The notes: generated by a model not told the origin, from the letters alone. A stretch of 64,000 nt of DNA from Theodoxus fluviatilis (GCA_034096865.1 JAWQFJ010001277.1:1-64000); one strand, 5' to 3'; counted from the stretch's first letter, positions 11,601-26,600 are shown. Numbers and translations are program-made.

Positions 11601-14600
11601 GCATGCCTGGGCCATAGGTTGGTTTCTCTTCATCCTCCTGAGCAGCAATGTCATGCAGATGCTCAACGCGGTGTGAACGTCTTTTGTTCTGGAAAGTTAG
11701 AGTTGCAGCTTTATCTGCCTTCCTCTTCCTCTTGGCATCTTCTTCCAGCAGCAGAAGCAGGGTCACCTCATTTGCAGCAATGTTCAAACTCTGCATCATC
11801 CCTGCATCTCTCGGCTGCAGTCATCTTCCTCAGTTTTTGACTCACATGCCAAGCAAAGTGAGTCTATGTACTCACCCGTGTCGTGCGTCCGGGCGTCCTG
11901 TCGTCCGTAAAAAAAACAGCTTTAACCTCCAGGCTTTGGCATTAAGGAAAAAAATCGGGTTCGAACCCGCAACCTCTCGAAAAAAGAGGGGGGAAAAACA
12001 TGCACACAAAAAACCCACAAAAAACCAGGTCGGGTTCGAACCCACAACCTCTCGAAAAAAGAGAGGGAAAAAAGTTTCAGCGCAGAATTAACCTGGTCAC
12101 GCATGACCAAGAGTCCAACGCTCTACCAAATGTGCCATTGGAGAACTGGTATGACTGAGTGTTTGTAAAGCATTTATAATGTTCTTTTCCGTAAACCCCC
12201 TTGGTTCTTATTTTGCACTGTAAATTGTAGAAAAATGGATGATAGTTCATGAAATTTGAGTGGTCTTGTACATTTTAGGATACTCAAGGTCTATTTCTGC
12301 CAAGTTTAATATTGATTCACTGCCATTAGGCCCCGCATTTCGCCATTCCGTCAACTGACATTTGAGGGGGGGGGTTCGAGTTTACTTCCTAAAAAAACAC
12401 TTTCTTTTCAAACCTCGATTCTGAAAATTTGATACATTCAATCGGACCTAACTTCCAGTAGGTGTGCAAAATGTCAAGGAAATCCGTCCAGTAGTTTTTG
12501 AGATATCAGCCATTAAGTCCAGACTGACACACACACAGAGATAAAATTACGTCATGTTATTAGACGTCAAATGATCACGTCACATATTTTGCATTTCGCC
12601 ATTCCGTCAATTGACATTTAAGGGGGTGTTTTCGAGTTTACAACCTAAAAAATCACTTTCTTTTCAAACCTCGATTCAGAAAATTTGATACATTCAATCG
12701 GACCCAACTTCAAGTAAGTGTGCAACATGTCAAGGAAATCCATCCAGTAGTTTTTGAGATATCAGCCGTTAAGTCGGGGCAGACAGATAAAGTCTGTAGG
12801 ACCTCCAGTAAACCTGGAGGGATAAAGTCTGTAGGACCTCCAGGAAAACCTGGAGGGAAAATATTTCAATATAAGCAACAGAGTCATGTACAATAGGCCT
12901 AAGAAGGAGGTGCTGATGACAACACACATTCTGATGACATCACAAGTGAGGTCACTTTCTGTCAAACCAATTCAAGATGGAGGCTGTTGGCCTTCTTCTT
13001 CTTTTTGTTTTGTGAACAGGTTCTTTCCTAACATGAAACACAAAGTTGATTTAGAACAAGATATCTGCTAAGCTTATTTTGTGTAAAAGCATTTTTTTTT
13101 TAAGCATGGAAGTCGTGTGGGCTTATGCCCTTCTTGTTCTCTCTTCTTACCCCCCCCCCCCCCAAATACTTAAATTTGGGGTTTGCAGAAGAAGAAAAAA
13201 AGTCAGTTAGGTAACCATAACCACAACTGTTTTTTTGGTTTTTTGTGCGTAATGTCTAGAAAAAGCCTTGGCCTTATAGGGTTGCCTGCTAATCTGTCGT
13301 TTCCCATGTGGGTGTTCTCACCAGTTTGCAGTGCACATTTCTAGTGGCTACATTTGGGCTGTAGGTTTACTCTGTACAAATTTTGCTGTTAACAGAGCCC
13401 GATGGAGCTGTGCTCGAAGCGAGAAAATGGGGAAATCATCACTATCATAGTCACAGAGACATGCGAGGTGCACAATACATCCCCAACATTCATTCAGGTG
13501 GTGAACATCCAGATGAGAAGGTAAGTACTGTAGTTTTCCTTGTCTCAAAGCTACTGCATCCAGCAAGTGAAAAACTTGATCTTGAATGATTGACTTATTC
13601 CTTGTTGATCTCATTCATGACCTATTCTCTTGTGCAGGATGAATTTGCTCTGGGCCCGTATTCACAACGGCGATTTATCGGCGATTTATTTTAACTCCGA
13701 TTTATCTCTAAACTCAGACGATTCCAACTGCCTGTTCCGCTCTCCCTTGGCTGAAAACCAGTATATATAGCAAAGCGCAACCTAGGATCCTCTGACGAGC
13801 GTACCTTATCTAACCGATCAAGATAACGCGGGGCTAGGGAATAAATCGAGTGTTAAAAAGATAAATCGCCGTTGTGAATATGGGCCCAGTTCAGTTAGTG
13901 AATAGGGAATAGCTTGGCAGATTTCTGTTGAGAGGAAGGATGGGAATAGATACATGACTACAATATAAGTTAGGGCTATATTTTAAGGATTCATGTGGTG
14001 AGGGAGTCGCTGAAGAATGTGATAGATGGAAATACAACTGATTTTGATTTTTATATCTCAGTTTGTGTTGTTTTTTCCCTGCATATATATGCTTTGATAT
14101 ATGGATTCCCACAGTGATTGTACTTGTTTGCAAGTGCATGCTGGAAGTGTGCAGTGAATTACCTGGTTTTAAAGTGCTGCCAACAAAGTTCACAATTCAA
14201 CTCCTATATTCCAGAGCCCTTGCCTTGCTCAAGCTGCGTCAAGTTGGCCACCACTACTTCGATGCTGACAACCCTGTTGACGTTCCAAATGAGAAGTGAG
14301 TAGCTTTAGCCAGCCAGTTTGCTGGTCAAATATTGGACATGAGTAACTGCATTCCTCAGGGAATGCAACATGGTACATGAAGCAGTTTCTTGCACCATCA
14401 GAAGATAAGGGTATGAGTCTTTTGGATCTGGGTTCTGACAGTTAAAAATAATGTCAGTTTGATACAGTTTTGTATGCTGAACCCTTGCTCAGCAGCCACT
14501 CGTGACTAGAATCACAGATTAGATATAATTTCATGAATTTGGGCAGGTAAAATTAACCTATACTCCGCACTTAGGACTCGGCAACTCTGCTGACATCTGT

Positions 14601-17600
14601 GTTCTTTTGTAAACTTGTAATTCTTTACCAGTGATAAGTTTTTCATTGACATCTGTCGATTTAGGCTGACTGAAATGTTTTAATGTCAGAGCATCCATGC
14701 TGTGATAATGCAAGATTTCTGCTGCAACCAGATATTTGTGTCATCACATACTTCGTAAGAAACACGTGTTCATTGAGGCAGATACAATTTCATGCATGCA
14801 TTTGTCAGAATGACTCGGTGCAAAATGAAAGTCTGCCATGTCCATGAAGGAACTTGGTCAAGTCCAGGAGAGGAGAGAACTCCCTTGTGGCTCTGGAGTT
14901 GACTTTCTGCTTGGTGGATCTCCTCAAGTCTCTCGCGCTTTGCTTTTGTATGCCCAGAGGATTTCCTGATGGCTGACATCACCCTTTCTTTATCTTGAAG
15001 AGGTTCTGTGTGAGGTTTACCCTTGCTTCTGCTATGCCAGCTTCCATTAAAAGAAACTGAAATGGCCAGGCGTCCATCAGGATTTAGGTTTGCCAATGTT
15101 CATCTCTGCGTACAGCACTTGCCACTTGCTCTGTTGCCTCATGAAGATGTTCGTCAGCTGCCTGACAAGCTCCCAAGTGGACAGCCTTTTGGTAGATCTG
15201 CCATGTCTTCAGGTGCATGGGTGGTGGCATATTCATTAATGCAAAGAACAGGGATGAAAATCTTCCGATCGGCAGATTTCCATAGATTTTCCTGCCGATT
15301 TGGTCACCCTCGTGATTGGAGTAAATCCGATGAAAAAATTGGAGCGCTGGTTTAATATGTGCGAGTCTTCATCAGGTCCACCGAGGATCAAGATTAGATT
15401 TGAAACATTGGCAAAGTGCCTTCAAGCAAGTTAGTGGTGACTAGCAACGCTGTGGTAGCATCCAATGACGTATATCTGACACTCTGAGAGAACAATGTCA
15501 CTTATCTCTCTCTATAGGATGAGTGTCTATAGAGAGACATTGTTTGCATAGGTCTATGGCATTTGCCATGATGCGCTTCATGATTCTCAGCTCAGCAGTA
15601 GAGCTAATTTTAGCTGTCACTGCCCTGGTGTGGAATCTTCCCTCAACACCATGGGTGACATTGACCCCAAGTCTGGGAACTTGAAGATTGATGCAGTGCC
15701 ATCCAGACTGTTAGGTATGCCCTGAGAGCGCCTCATACTTATGAACAAGCCTTCTGTGTTAGTTCTTCTCACTTGGTTAACAGAGAAACATTCACTACTC
15801 ACAAGCAGATACTTTATCTCATTCACCATTTCCCTTTCTGTTGGCAAAATGTTTTAAATGCCAGGAAATAGATTCGAAGCCCGTCAAAATGGCTGAAAAT
15901 CGCTTCTGCCCGGACCTCCCAGCAGGGCATTGCCCCTGCACCCCACCGGGGCCTTGGCGACCCCTGGACCCCAGCCTTCCCCCCCCCCCCCCCCCCCCCC
16001 GTCTCTGCCGTTTTAATCCCTGAATCTCTTTAATTGGGTTAATTCACTTTTGGTAGGGGTGGCAGCTATGATGAGGCGACAGTTCACATAAAATCCTTTG
16101 TGTACTGTGCCCGCCTTGAATGAGATAAATTGACTGATAATAGTGCCACATGTCGAATACTGAGCTTGGATGCAGAGCCCATCCTCACTGTTTGGTCTTC
16201 CATCTCGCATTCTAATGTAGAGAAGAGCTCGTTCAGACTCTTCATATTCACGATCAGGTTGAGGTTCTCTGAAAATCTTGCACTTTTTTTGAAAGTAGAG
16301 TGGTGCAAGTGATGCAGTTTCTTTGCAGATGGTGATATAGTCGAGGTGAAGGCAGCTGATGAATCTTCTTCTAGCTGGCACCTCTTTCTCTTCTTCCTGT
16401 ACTGGTGTTTGCTGTGCCATTTCTTCGATTTATTTGGCATTCTATTGAACCACAACAATCAAATAAGCACCATGATTGCCAAATTTTGTGGGTCGCTGTT
16501 CACAGAAATAGCTGAATATTACTTCAGGAGTTTTTGTCATTTCGGCAGTGATCACATGCTAGCCTTGTGAGATTTGTCCCATCACAGGCAAGCAAGCAAA
16601 CAGGTCTCTATTTTCATAGCTGTCATTCGCTGACACTGGGCTAGAATTTTTGCTTCATGTTTTTGACTCACATGCGAAGCAAAAGTGAGTCTATGTACTC
16701 ACCCGTGTCGTCCGTCCGGGTGTCCGGGCGTCCGGGCGTCCGGGCGTCCGTGAAAAACTTTAACGTTGGATTTTTATCGGAGACTATTAAGTCTATCAAC
16801 ACCCAATTTGGCATGATGGTGTATGATGACAAGGCCTCAAAAAACATACATAGTGACTTGACCTTGCTTCAAGGTCAAGGTCGCAGGGGCCGTAAATGTT
16901 GTCTAAAAAACAGCCATTTTTCACATTTTCCCAATTTTCTCTGAAGTTTTTGAGATTGGATACCTGACCTATATATGGTGTATAGCGCAAAGTAATCCCT
17001 ATCTTTTGATACCAGTTTGATTAACCTTGTTTCAAGGTCAAGGTCACAGGAGCTCTTTAAAGTTGGATTGTATACATATTTTGAAGTGACCTTGACCCTG
17101 AACTATGAAAGATAACTTTTCCAAACTTCATAACATTGTAGTACACATGTTATACTTTCATACTAGGTCACCCATGTCGTCCGTCCGGGCGTCCAGGCGT
17201 CCGTCCTGGCGTCTGGGCAGACCGGGCGTCAGGGCGTCCTTTAATCCGTAAAAAACTTTAACGTTGGATTTTTCTCGGAGACTATTAAGTCTATCAACAC
17301 CCAATTTGGCATGAATGTGTAGGATGACAAGGCGTACAAAAACGTACACAGTGACTTGACCTTGCTTCAAGGCCAAGGTCACAGGAACTCTTCAAAGTTG
17401 GATTGTATACATATTTTGAAGTGACCTTGACCCTGAACTATGGAAGATAACTCTTCCAAACTTCATAACATTGTAGTACACATGTTATACTTTCATCATG
17501 AGACACATTTGGTCACATATCATCAAGGTCAAGGTCACTTTGACCCTTATGAAATGTGACCAAAATGGGGTAGTGAACCACTAAAAGTGACCATATCTCA

Positions 17601-20600
17601 TGGTAGAAAGTGCCAATAAGCACCATTGTGCTTCCTATGTCTTGAATTAACAGCTTTGTATTGCATGACCTTGGATGACCTTGACCTTGGGTCAAGGTCA
17701 CATGTATTTTGGTAGGAAAAATGTGTAAAGCAGTTCTTAGTGTATGACGTCATTGCTAGGTTTAGTTGTTTGACCTTGACCTTGAATGTCACACGTAGGT
17801 CAAGGTCATGTAAAGGTCAAGGTCATGTAAAGGTCAAGGTCAAGCATGTGAGTCGTATGGGCTTTGCCCTTCTTGTTCTGGATTGAATTCCTTTCCTATC
17901 ACCACTGAAAGCTATGTGATGGTGCAACACAGGATACAACACTTGACGCATTTTCTCAGGAGAAAAATGCTGTATCCAAGCACTCAAAATGACTCTTGTT
18001 GACTTCCAGGTTAGGGGTTTTTCACAACTTCATTGATAGGTGCCTCTAAAGTAATTGAATAGAAAATTTATGAATGAATAGCTAGAAAATCAATTGTGCC
18101 CACATGTTATTGAGACTGTAGACTTTGTTTCCGTGTTTAACTCTAAAACTCATCTTCAAGGAATAATTCACAAAAGTGGTTATCACTTGGGGCTTGTTAG
18201 GTTATTTAGTCGAGAATATTTCACAGTAACAGCTGACAGTTCCCCAGTCTAATGGGATCTCTTCATATGCCATACATCTTGACATGATCAGTATCACTGA
18301 TGTCAGTCTGTGCTTGATAGATATGCATGCAAGTGTGTACACGTTTCTGCGCGTTCTTGCTTGCTACTCGTGTGCATGCGCACAGGTTTTCTGTGCATCC
18401 ATCTGTGTATTCAATTATGTAGATTGTGTTTACATGGGCATGCACTTGTGAATTGTTAAGTATGGAACTGTTGCCTCTCTGCAGGTTATCAGTGATGCCT
18501 GGCTTCATCACTGCCATCAAGTACCATGAGGGGCAATTGCTGCTGGGGCTAGATGTCACACACAAAGTCCTGAGGCAGGAGACTGCTTTGGACATCTTGA
18601 GGCAGATGTTCAAGGTCCACAAGTGTCTCTCTGACGCCATGAAGGAGGATTCAAGGAAGGCTCTCCTTGGATGTACCGTACTGACCAGGTGTGTGTGTGC
18701 TTGCAATTTCTAGCACCTTAAATACTTCATTTGCAATTGATCAATTGAACTAATTAGGTAATTGAAGATAAATCATGTGTGTGTGTGTGCATGCGTGCAT
18801 GAGAGAGATATAATATTTTGCTTGCAATGGATCACTTGAATCCATTAGAAAACTGAACATGAATCAGTTGTCATTGATGTACATGCATGGCAGTTTTTGT
18901 CGTGTGTTTTTGACTCGCATGCGAAGCAAAAGTGAGTCTATGTACTCAGCCGTGTCGACCGGGCGTAAAAAACTTAAACGTTGGATTTTTCTCGGAGACT
19001 ATTAAGTCTATCAACACCAAATGTGGCATGATGGTGTATGATGACAAGGCCTCAAAAAACATACATAGTGACTTGACCTTGCTTCAAGGTCAAGGTCACA
19101 GGAGCCATAAATGTGGTCTCTAAAACAGTCATTTTTCACATTTATCAATTTTCTCCCACGTTATTGAGAATGGCGACCTTAGCTACAAGTGGTATATAGG
19201 TCAAAGCAAGCCCTATCTTTTGATACCAGTTTGGTTGACCTTGCTTCAAGGTCAAGGTCACAGGAGCTCTTCAAAGTTGGATTGTATACATATTTTGAAG
19301 TGACCTTGACCCTGAACTATGGAAGATAACTGTTTCAAACTTAATAATTATGTGGGGCACATGTTATACTTTCATCATGACACACATTTGTTCACATATC
19401 ATCAAGGTCAAGGTCACTTTGACCCTTATGAAATGTGACCAAAATGGGGTAGTGAACCACTAAAAGTGACTATATCTCATGGTAGAAAGTGCCAATAAGC
19501 ACCATTGTGCTTCCTATGTCTTGAATTAAGAGCTTTGTGTTGCATGACCTTGGATGACCTTGACCTTGGGTCAAGGTCACATGTATTTTGGTAGGAAAAA
19601 TGTGTAAAGCATTTCTTTGTGTATGATGTCATTGGTAGGTTTAGTTGTTTGACCTTGACCTTGAAGGTCACCTAAAGGTCAAGGTCAAGCATGTGAGTCG
19701 TATGGGCTTTGCCCTTCTTGTTTTTTCTTTAAATGCAGTGAAAGAAAATAATTTCATGTGAGGATTACTGACATTGGTGGACTGACTACACAACAGACAT
19801 CAGGATGATTTAATGTGACCTCACCCAAGTCGAGGGGCTGAGAGCCCTGCATTTAATATTGGCTCTACCAGTAGTGGGCATTGCCTCTGTTCATTTTACC
19901 CCGGGTGTGTCAAGTTCCAAGACTGTTTTTCGAGAGTCTAGCTCAAAGAAATTAATGTGAGAGTGCACACATGGGGAAATTTGAGGGCTCTTGCCATGTG
20001 CACATGCAGCAAGTTAACATGTACAGTATGTACTCTCCTGGTTTCCCTGTGGGACAAGACCAAAGAAATTTTCAGGTAACATGGCCATAAATAATAGGGA
20101 AGGTAGGTATGTAGGAACATTTTTTCCTATTAGGCTAAATAGAGATTTTTGATTTGCATCTTCCCACACCTCAAACATACAATTTCCTTGGCTTTCGGGC
20201 TGAACAATGGCAGATCTTGCTAAGAAACTACCAAGTCTACCCAGAGTTGCTTCCCTTACCCCCTTGGCTCCATTGCCTATGAGTGGATCATCTTTCCTTC
20301 TGGCCTTGGTGCTTACTGTTACAGCATACATTTTCCTACTGGGCAATAGTTTCATATTTACGTCCTGCTCTAGTATGATTTTGATTCTGTGTGGTAGCCA
20401 TTCTGTCGCAAATGATAGTGTGTCTCCCTGGGATTTCTGAGCTGATTTTCAACCAATGGAATGTTTTTAATGCTTTTTCAATGGGTAAGTGGGCTGAGCT
20501 TTGCTAATGCAGTATTGCTGACCAAGAGCAGACACGCTCATCTTTTGCTCAATCATAGGAGCTTTGCTTTCACCACACGGTGCAGTCTTGAGGGTGGTAA

Positions 20601-23600
20601 GGGACCTGGAATTCCTGGGGAACTTATGGATGTGAGAGTTGTCACCAGCCACCCCCTTCATGTACCTCAGCATGCTCTTCACCACTAACTTGGTTGGTGT
20701 CTCTCAAGTAGGTGCATTTGGAGAAGCTCTCAGCCTTGCTCACACCACTCTGTCGGGACTCCCCTAATGGTGCATGCGTTGAAAAGTTGCGTACACTTCA
20801 GCTCCGATACATTTCTGACAACACAACGCTATGCCAGTTGCCTGTTTCCCAGCTGCTGTCGAAGCGTTATTGTCATCCCTGCTTACCACCGGGGAAATGT
20901 CTTAGTGGAAAGTTGCCGGCAAACTGAGCAAAACTGGGGTTATTCTGAGGTTCTCGCAGCGAGACGGTCAGCCATTGCTTGTCAGCCACAGTGCAGAGTG
21001 ACAAACGTGGAAAAGAAAATCGCCGTCACAACAGCGATGCAACCAGCAATGTGCAGAGGAATTCAGAGCTGTGGGTAAGTCACATACTTCTCGCAATGTC
21101 CCATTTGAAAAATATCACGTTTCAAATGTCGCAAATATTGAATTTGAGTCTATTCTTGCTGCTGCTGCATGAGCTACAACACTCACACCCACTGATCAGA
21201 ACGCCGCTGTGACCTCTGACCTCCCCAACGAACACACTTACTTGGTCTAAGGAAATGAAGAGGATCATTCCAGCCAGATACAAACAACTGATCGTGAAAA
21301 CAAGAATACTTGCTCTCTGCTCTATCAACATCCAGTGGGCGGCGCTATCAGCAACTTCATGAAAGAGCTAAGAGAAGGCATGTCACAATGCAGGCAGAAT
21401 GTGATGGAAACGAGACGTGACACAGCTGCAGCCTCTATTCCATGTTGTGAAGGAGACTCACTCGAAGAGCCTCTGAAACCACACAGATCTCTCCCTCTGC
21501 ACCACCAACAGCTACAGGTCCCGCCTACGAAGCCGATGGACGGTTCCAAGTCTGAGACTCCAACAGCCTCAACAGTTCGTTTTTGCCCTTGATCACCAAC
21601 ACATCATGGCAGGGCTGATGACGTTGGCAGACTGAGAAGGTGGAGGAGTGTAACCTCCAGACAGCAATCTGCACGGACCTCACGAAAGTAATCTGCAGAT
21701 AATAGACTTTTCGTGTTCATCAACGCGCTGCGCCAGACTCCCCTATACTGGTGACCACTACTGATGAAATGTACATTAGGTTCCATGCCAAACGTGTTCT
21801 CTACCATTTTGTAATGGGCCAGACTAGCCTATACAATAAAGTGTCAGTTCAGTTCAGTTCACACCCATCCTCCCAGAGGAAGTTGCCACTGCGAGAGCAC
21901 TTGTAGCACTGCTTGGTTAGATGAAGTCATTTTCTGCAGTCATTCTGTTGGGATGGCTTGTGAAGAGACCATTACAACTTACAGTAGCCTCTGGGTAGTC
22001 AAGTCTCCCAGCTCTGGGATTTTTAATTCCCCTGGGGAACCTGTTTAGGCCGTGGCTGACTGGCTATGAATTGACAGGCTTCAGTCTGGAGTGCCAGTTT
22101 TTTCATCACCTCTGCATGTGGAGGTATGTATGTATGTATGTATTTTGGCTCTTATATAGCGCCAATCTCACACCCAAAGGCATGCTCAAGGCGCTCAACA
22201 CGTTCACTCTCTGAATAAAATAGTTTTTAGCTGTGACTTGAAAGTCTGTATTGAAGGAGATTTCCTCACTCTGACTGGAATATCGTTCCAGAGTTTTGGT
22301 CCAGCATACGAGAATGCTCTCCCCCCAGATCTCTTGGTGTTATAGCGTGGCACATGGAGTAATGACTGCGCCGAAGATCTGAGATCCCTCACAGGCTTAT
22401 AAGTCTTGAGGAGCTCAACCAGATACAGCGGGGCCAAACCATTGACGCACTTGAACACATGACACAGTGTTTTGAAAACAATACGTTGGTGGACAGGCAG
22501 CCAGTGTAGCTCTCGAAGGATGGGTGTTATGTGAGGTCTTGTAGGACATTTCCAGGATGGGCCAGCAGAGGTCCCATGGTCCGTGGTCTGTGAGACAAGT
22601 GGGGCAAAGCCCACCTGGATCTGTCACAAGAATCAGCTGGCAGCTCCCTGTCTTTGTGTCCCCCATTCCAGATGTCCTAGCCTAGGCAGTAGGTGCTCTC
22701 TCTGCTGTGGGGAGGCCTCAGTACTAATGCCTTTCCATTCTTCCCCTGCCAATCCAAAGTTTGGTGGAAAGTGGAGCTAGATTGCCCATGTCTCATTCTG
22801 GCAGCCCCTTACTGGGTCGCTTAGCTGTGATTCTTGGCTCTACTGAGTCTGATCCCCTTAGACTGGACCCTTGCTCCCTGGTTCAACCCAGGTCAGGGAT
22901 TTTCTCGCTGCAATCCCTCCAAGCTTTATCTTCACGCTTGGATGTTGTGTGAAGCATTCTGCAAGCATCAGCAGTCTTGGTTGCACTGCTTGCAGTAGTG
23001 CTGGATGCTTACAGACTCTTAAAACTGAAAGTGCTTGGTGGAATGGTGTGAGGTGCAGTCAGTGGACCTCTGCGTCCCATTGGAAGTGGATTTGACCAAT
23101 CATCATGCTTTCCTGGCTACTTTCTTTCTTGGCTTCCTCATTGAGGGTTGGGAGAGTGGCTATCTGCAAGTTGCTCACCCAGCTTGGGCTTTCCTTCACT
23201 GGGTCTACTTCATTGGTCTAAGATGTCATTAGGGGCACCTCTGTAGGGAGGGCAGGTCTCCAAGAATTCTAGGTTGAGACTTGTTCCTAGCGCTGGGTTA
23301 CCACTTGAGACCCTCCATTTGAGCCACTGCTGCAGAGCTCCTTGGTGGACCTGACCGAATCTGACCTTCAAGACTGTCCCCCTCTGGGCTCAGGATAAGA
23401 ATTGACCCACTGTGTCTGCCTACGTGATTCGTAAGAGGCGAATAACTAGGGACACCATGAATGGATTACGTTTACTCTAAACTGTTCTAGTGATTTTCAT
23501 GCTTAACTCACTTGCAACGTAACCCGACAATGGCAGCGTATCTTCAGTATCGTAGGTTTTTCAAGCATTAAAAAAAATCTAACAAAAATAGAAAGCCATG

Positions 23601-26600
23601 AAAGATATTTATTCACTTAATTCAAACAAATCATGATCAAAATGTTTCAATGTGCATGATTTGAGTTATATCTACTGAAATAATGCATGTAATCAGCCAA
23701 AAAAGAAAAAGCTCAAAACTCGTCAGTGAAGTTGCAAGAATTGAAATATGCTGGAATGGTGCCTTCAAAAAAAAAATCTGAAATGCAAAAACAATGCCAA
23801 TATATTTACCTATATTCTGATAGCATTTGCAATATAAAAAAGGCACCTAGAAAAGAAAAATCACTATATACATTGATAGATTTTCACGGAAAAGTAGTTG
23901 TGAGCAACAAGACCTTGTGCCGGGCTGAGGCGATGCACTTCGACGTTGTTGATTGACACGTCGAGTCGGTGTTTCGATTGAGCGCTGGTCATCGCTATCT
24001 TCTGTCTCACCTAGCTGATCATCAGCAATATCTTGTTCTTCAAATCACTGTCTGATAGGATGTTCATAACAGCTTTTTCATCGTCAGATCCTTCCTCTAA
24101 CTCTAGCTCAAGCACCTCTGATACGCGTTTGTCAGTCATTTTCGCAAAACGTACGGTGTACGGATAAATATTCACTGATTCAAACCTCCGCTTCTAAAGA
24201 AATCATAAAGAAAGGTAACTCACATCGCAGTAATGATTCCTACAGCATTCTAAACTGGAGTTGCTTCCCTTAGACCATTGGCGAGAATACAGGAATTTTC
24301 TGTTGACAACGCCCCTATGTGGGCGTTACGTTTCTGGTAGTGACGCGTCCAACGCTCCTATGCGGGCATTACGTTGCCAGTGAGTTAATGGCTTTATGTA
24401 GCCTACAAAGGCTGATAGGCCGTAAAACACTATCCATCCATCCATCCATCCTTCAAGACTGTTTTCTTGGTCTCCTTTGCCTCAGGTAGTGTTGGAAGTG
24501 TCTGCCCTCTTCAGGCACACATAATACATTGCCTTTGAAAGTGACAGTTCAGTCTCCCTTTACTTCCTCTGAGTTCCTGGTTAAGAATTGGGCTCTGTCA
24601 TCTGTGGGACCCTTCTCAGGTCATTAGAATTTACCAGCTCTTTGAGGTGTCTCCTGCTGCACACCCAGACTTGACCAACTGTTGCAAAGAAGGCAAGGGG
24701 CGGAACTCTGTCCCGACTCAGGGGACGATACTGAGAGAGAGTGTTGGCCTACACTACCAAGTTCTGTTCGTGTGGCCTAATGGCAGTGAATCGATATTAA
24801 ACTTGGCAGAAATAGACCTTGAGTATCTTAAAATGTACAAGACCACTCAAATTTCATGAACTATCATCCATTTTTCTACAATTTACAGTGCAAAATACAA
24901 ACTGAGGGGGTTTGCAGGAAATCATTTTATATCTGCTTTACAAATCTAAACTTTAAGATTTCCAGATTAGCTCTCTCGGTAGAGCGTTGGATATTTTTTT
25001 CTCGCTGGGACATGCATGGTTGTACGGGATGCGTGTGCAGGTTCGAATCCGCACAGAAGCTTTTTTTAATGTGTGTTGGTATGAGAGAGAGAGAGAGAGA
25101 GAGAGCCACCCCACCCGTTGTTGTACACGTGAGAGGTTGCGGGTTCGAACCTTACTGGTTTTTTTTTCCCCCCTCTTTTCTCGAGAGGTTGCGGGTTCGA
25201 ATCGGATCTTAAAAAAAAAAAATTTTGATTAATGCCAAAACCTGGAGGTTCAGCGCCAGCGGTTTTTATATTACTAGTGACAATTCATGCTGAGGTGTTG
25301 CATTACTGTGTTAACATCTCATCTTCAGATTGCCACCTCTGATGTAGCCACTGCTTACATATGCTCTTTATCTTGTATTGCAGGTACAACAATCGGACAT
25401 ATCGGATAGATGACATCGACTTTGACCGCAATCCAAGAGACACCTTCAGTAAGAGCGGCCAGGAGATCTCCTACATGGAATACCTCAAAGCTGTATGTTC
25501 ACTTGAGTTTTGTCATGTTTGTAGAACAATTCTGTAGTTCCAGTCAGGCTTAGTGAAATGGTATGTCTGGACTTTCATTTGAACAGGTATCTGAATTATA
25601 AGAAAGCATAGGATTACTATTGAAAACTGACTAATTGGTGCAGGAAAACATATGAAATGGGAAAAGGTAGAATGTATGAAGATAACAGTACCTGGAAGGG
25701 ATCAATTTTTGTCTTGAAATTAACTATTCTTGAAGCAAGCTCCCCCTGTGGGTTTGGGGTAAGATTTGACCCACTGCGTCTCCCTACGCGATTTTTCAGA
25801 GGCGAATAACTAGGGACACTTTGACTTGTATTGCGTTTACTCTAAACTGCTCTAGTGGTTTTCGTGCTTAGTGGCCTTACATAGCCTTCGAAGGCTGATA
25901 GGCCGTAAACCACCATCCAACCATCCATCCACCCATCCTGAAGCAAGCATTGTATAGCACCTTATTGACTCACATGCGAAGCAAAAGTGAGTCTATGTAC
26001 TCACCTGTGTCGTCCGTCCGGGCGTCCTGTCGTCCGTAAAAAACTTTAACGTTGAATATTTCTCGGAGACTATTCAGTCTATCAACAGCAATTTGGCATG
26101 ATGGTGTATGATGACAAGGCGTCAAAAAACATACATAGTGGCTTGACCTTGCTTCAAGGTCAAGGTTGCAGGGGCCGTAAATGTTGCATGAAAACCAGCC
26201 ATTTTTCACATTTTCCCAATTTTCTCTGAAGTTTTTGAGATTGGATACCTGACCTATATATAGTGTATAGGGAAAAGTAATCCCTATCTTTTGATACCAG
26301 TTTGATGGACCTTGCTTCAAGGTCAAGGTCACAGGAGCTCTTTAAAGTTGGATTGTATATATTTTGAAGTGACCTTGACCCTGAACTATGGAAGATAACT
26401 CTTCCAAACTTTATAACATTGTAGTACACATGTTATACTTTCATACTAGGTTACCCGTGTCGTCCGTAAAAACTTTAACATTGGATTTTTCTCTGAGGCA
26501 ATTGAGTCTATCAACACCCAATTTGGCATGATGGTGAATGATACAGACATGGGACTGATCCGTATTTATACGGATTTCCGTATTTTTTTACAGTCAATGG

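Larger units (their letters stand above)
11838..13138 (+). mobile_element. NRM-repeat relative with a different interior
   Basis: It starts TGACTCACATGCCAAGCAAA, then GTGAGTCTATGTACTCACCC and the GTCCGGGCGTCC stretch, and ends AGTCGTGTGGGCTTATGCCC plus TTCTTGTT, the same termini as the copy at 9174. The core has no AGGTCA arrays. It carries a tRNA-like block in reverse, a 250-bp tandem pair and a short tandem of CTGTAGGACCTCCAG units (12788-12858). Part of this core also occurs inverted at 24771-25260. Confidence 0.65.

Noticed and set aside
13383..13589. 68-codon plus-strand open frame over piwi coding exon 4
   Set aside because: It is in a different phase from piwi; the frame fixed by neighbouring exons gives the conserved Piwi sequence.
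20014..20355. 113-codon minus-strand open frame ([20 protein letters not shown])
   Set aside because: Looks protein-like but I could not link it to a family, splice partners or a transposon.
24968..25060. Functional tRNA gene
   Set aside because: The A-box to B-box distance and inserts do not allow a cloverleaf; it is part of a repeat also found at 11935.
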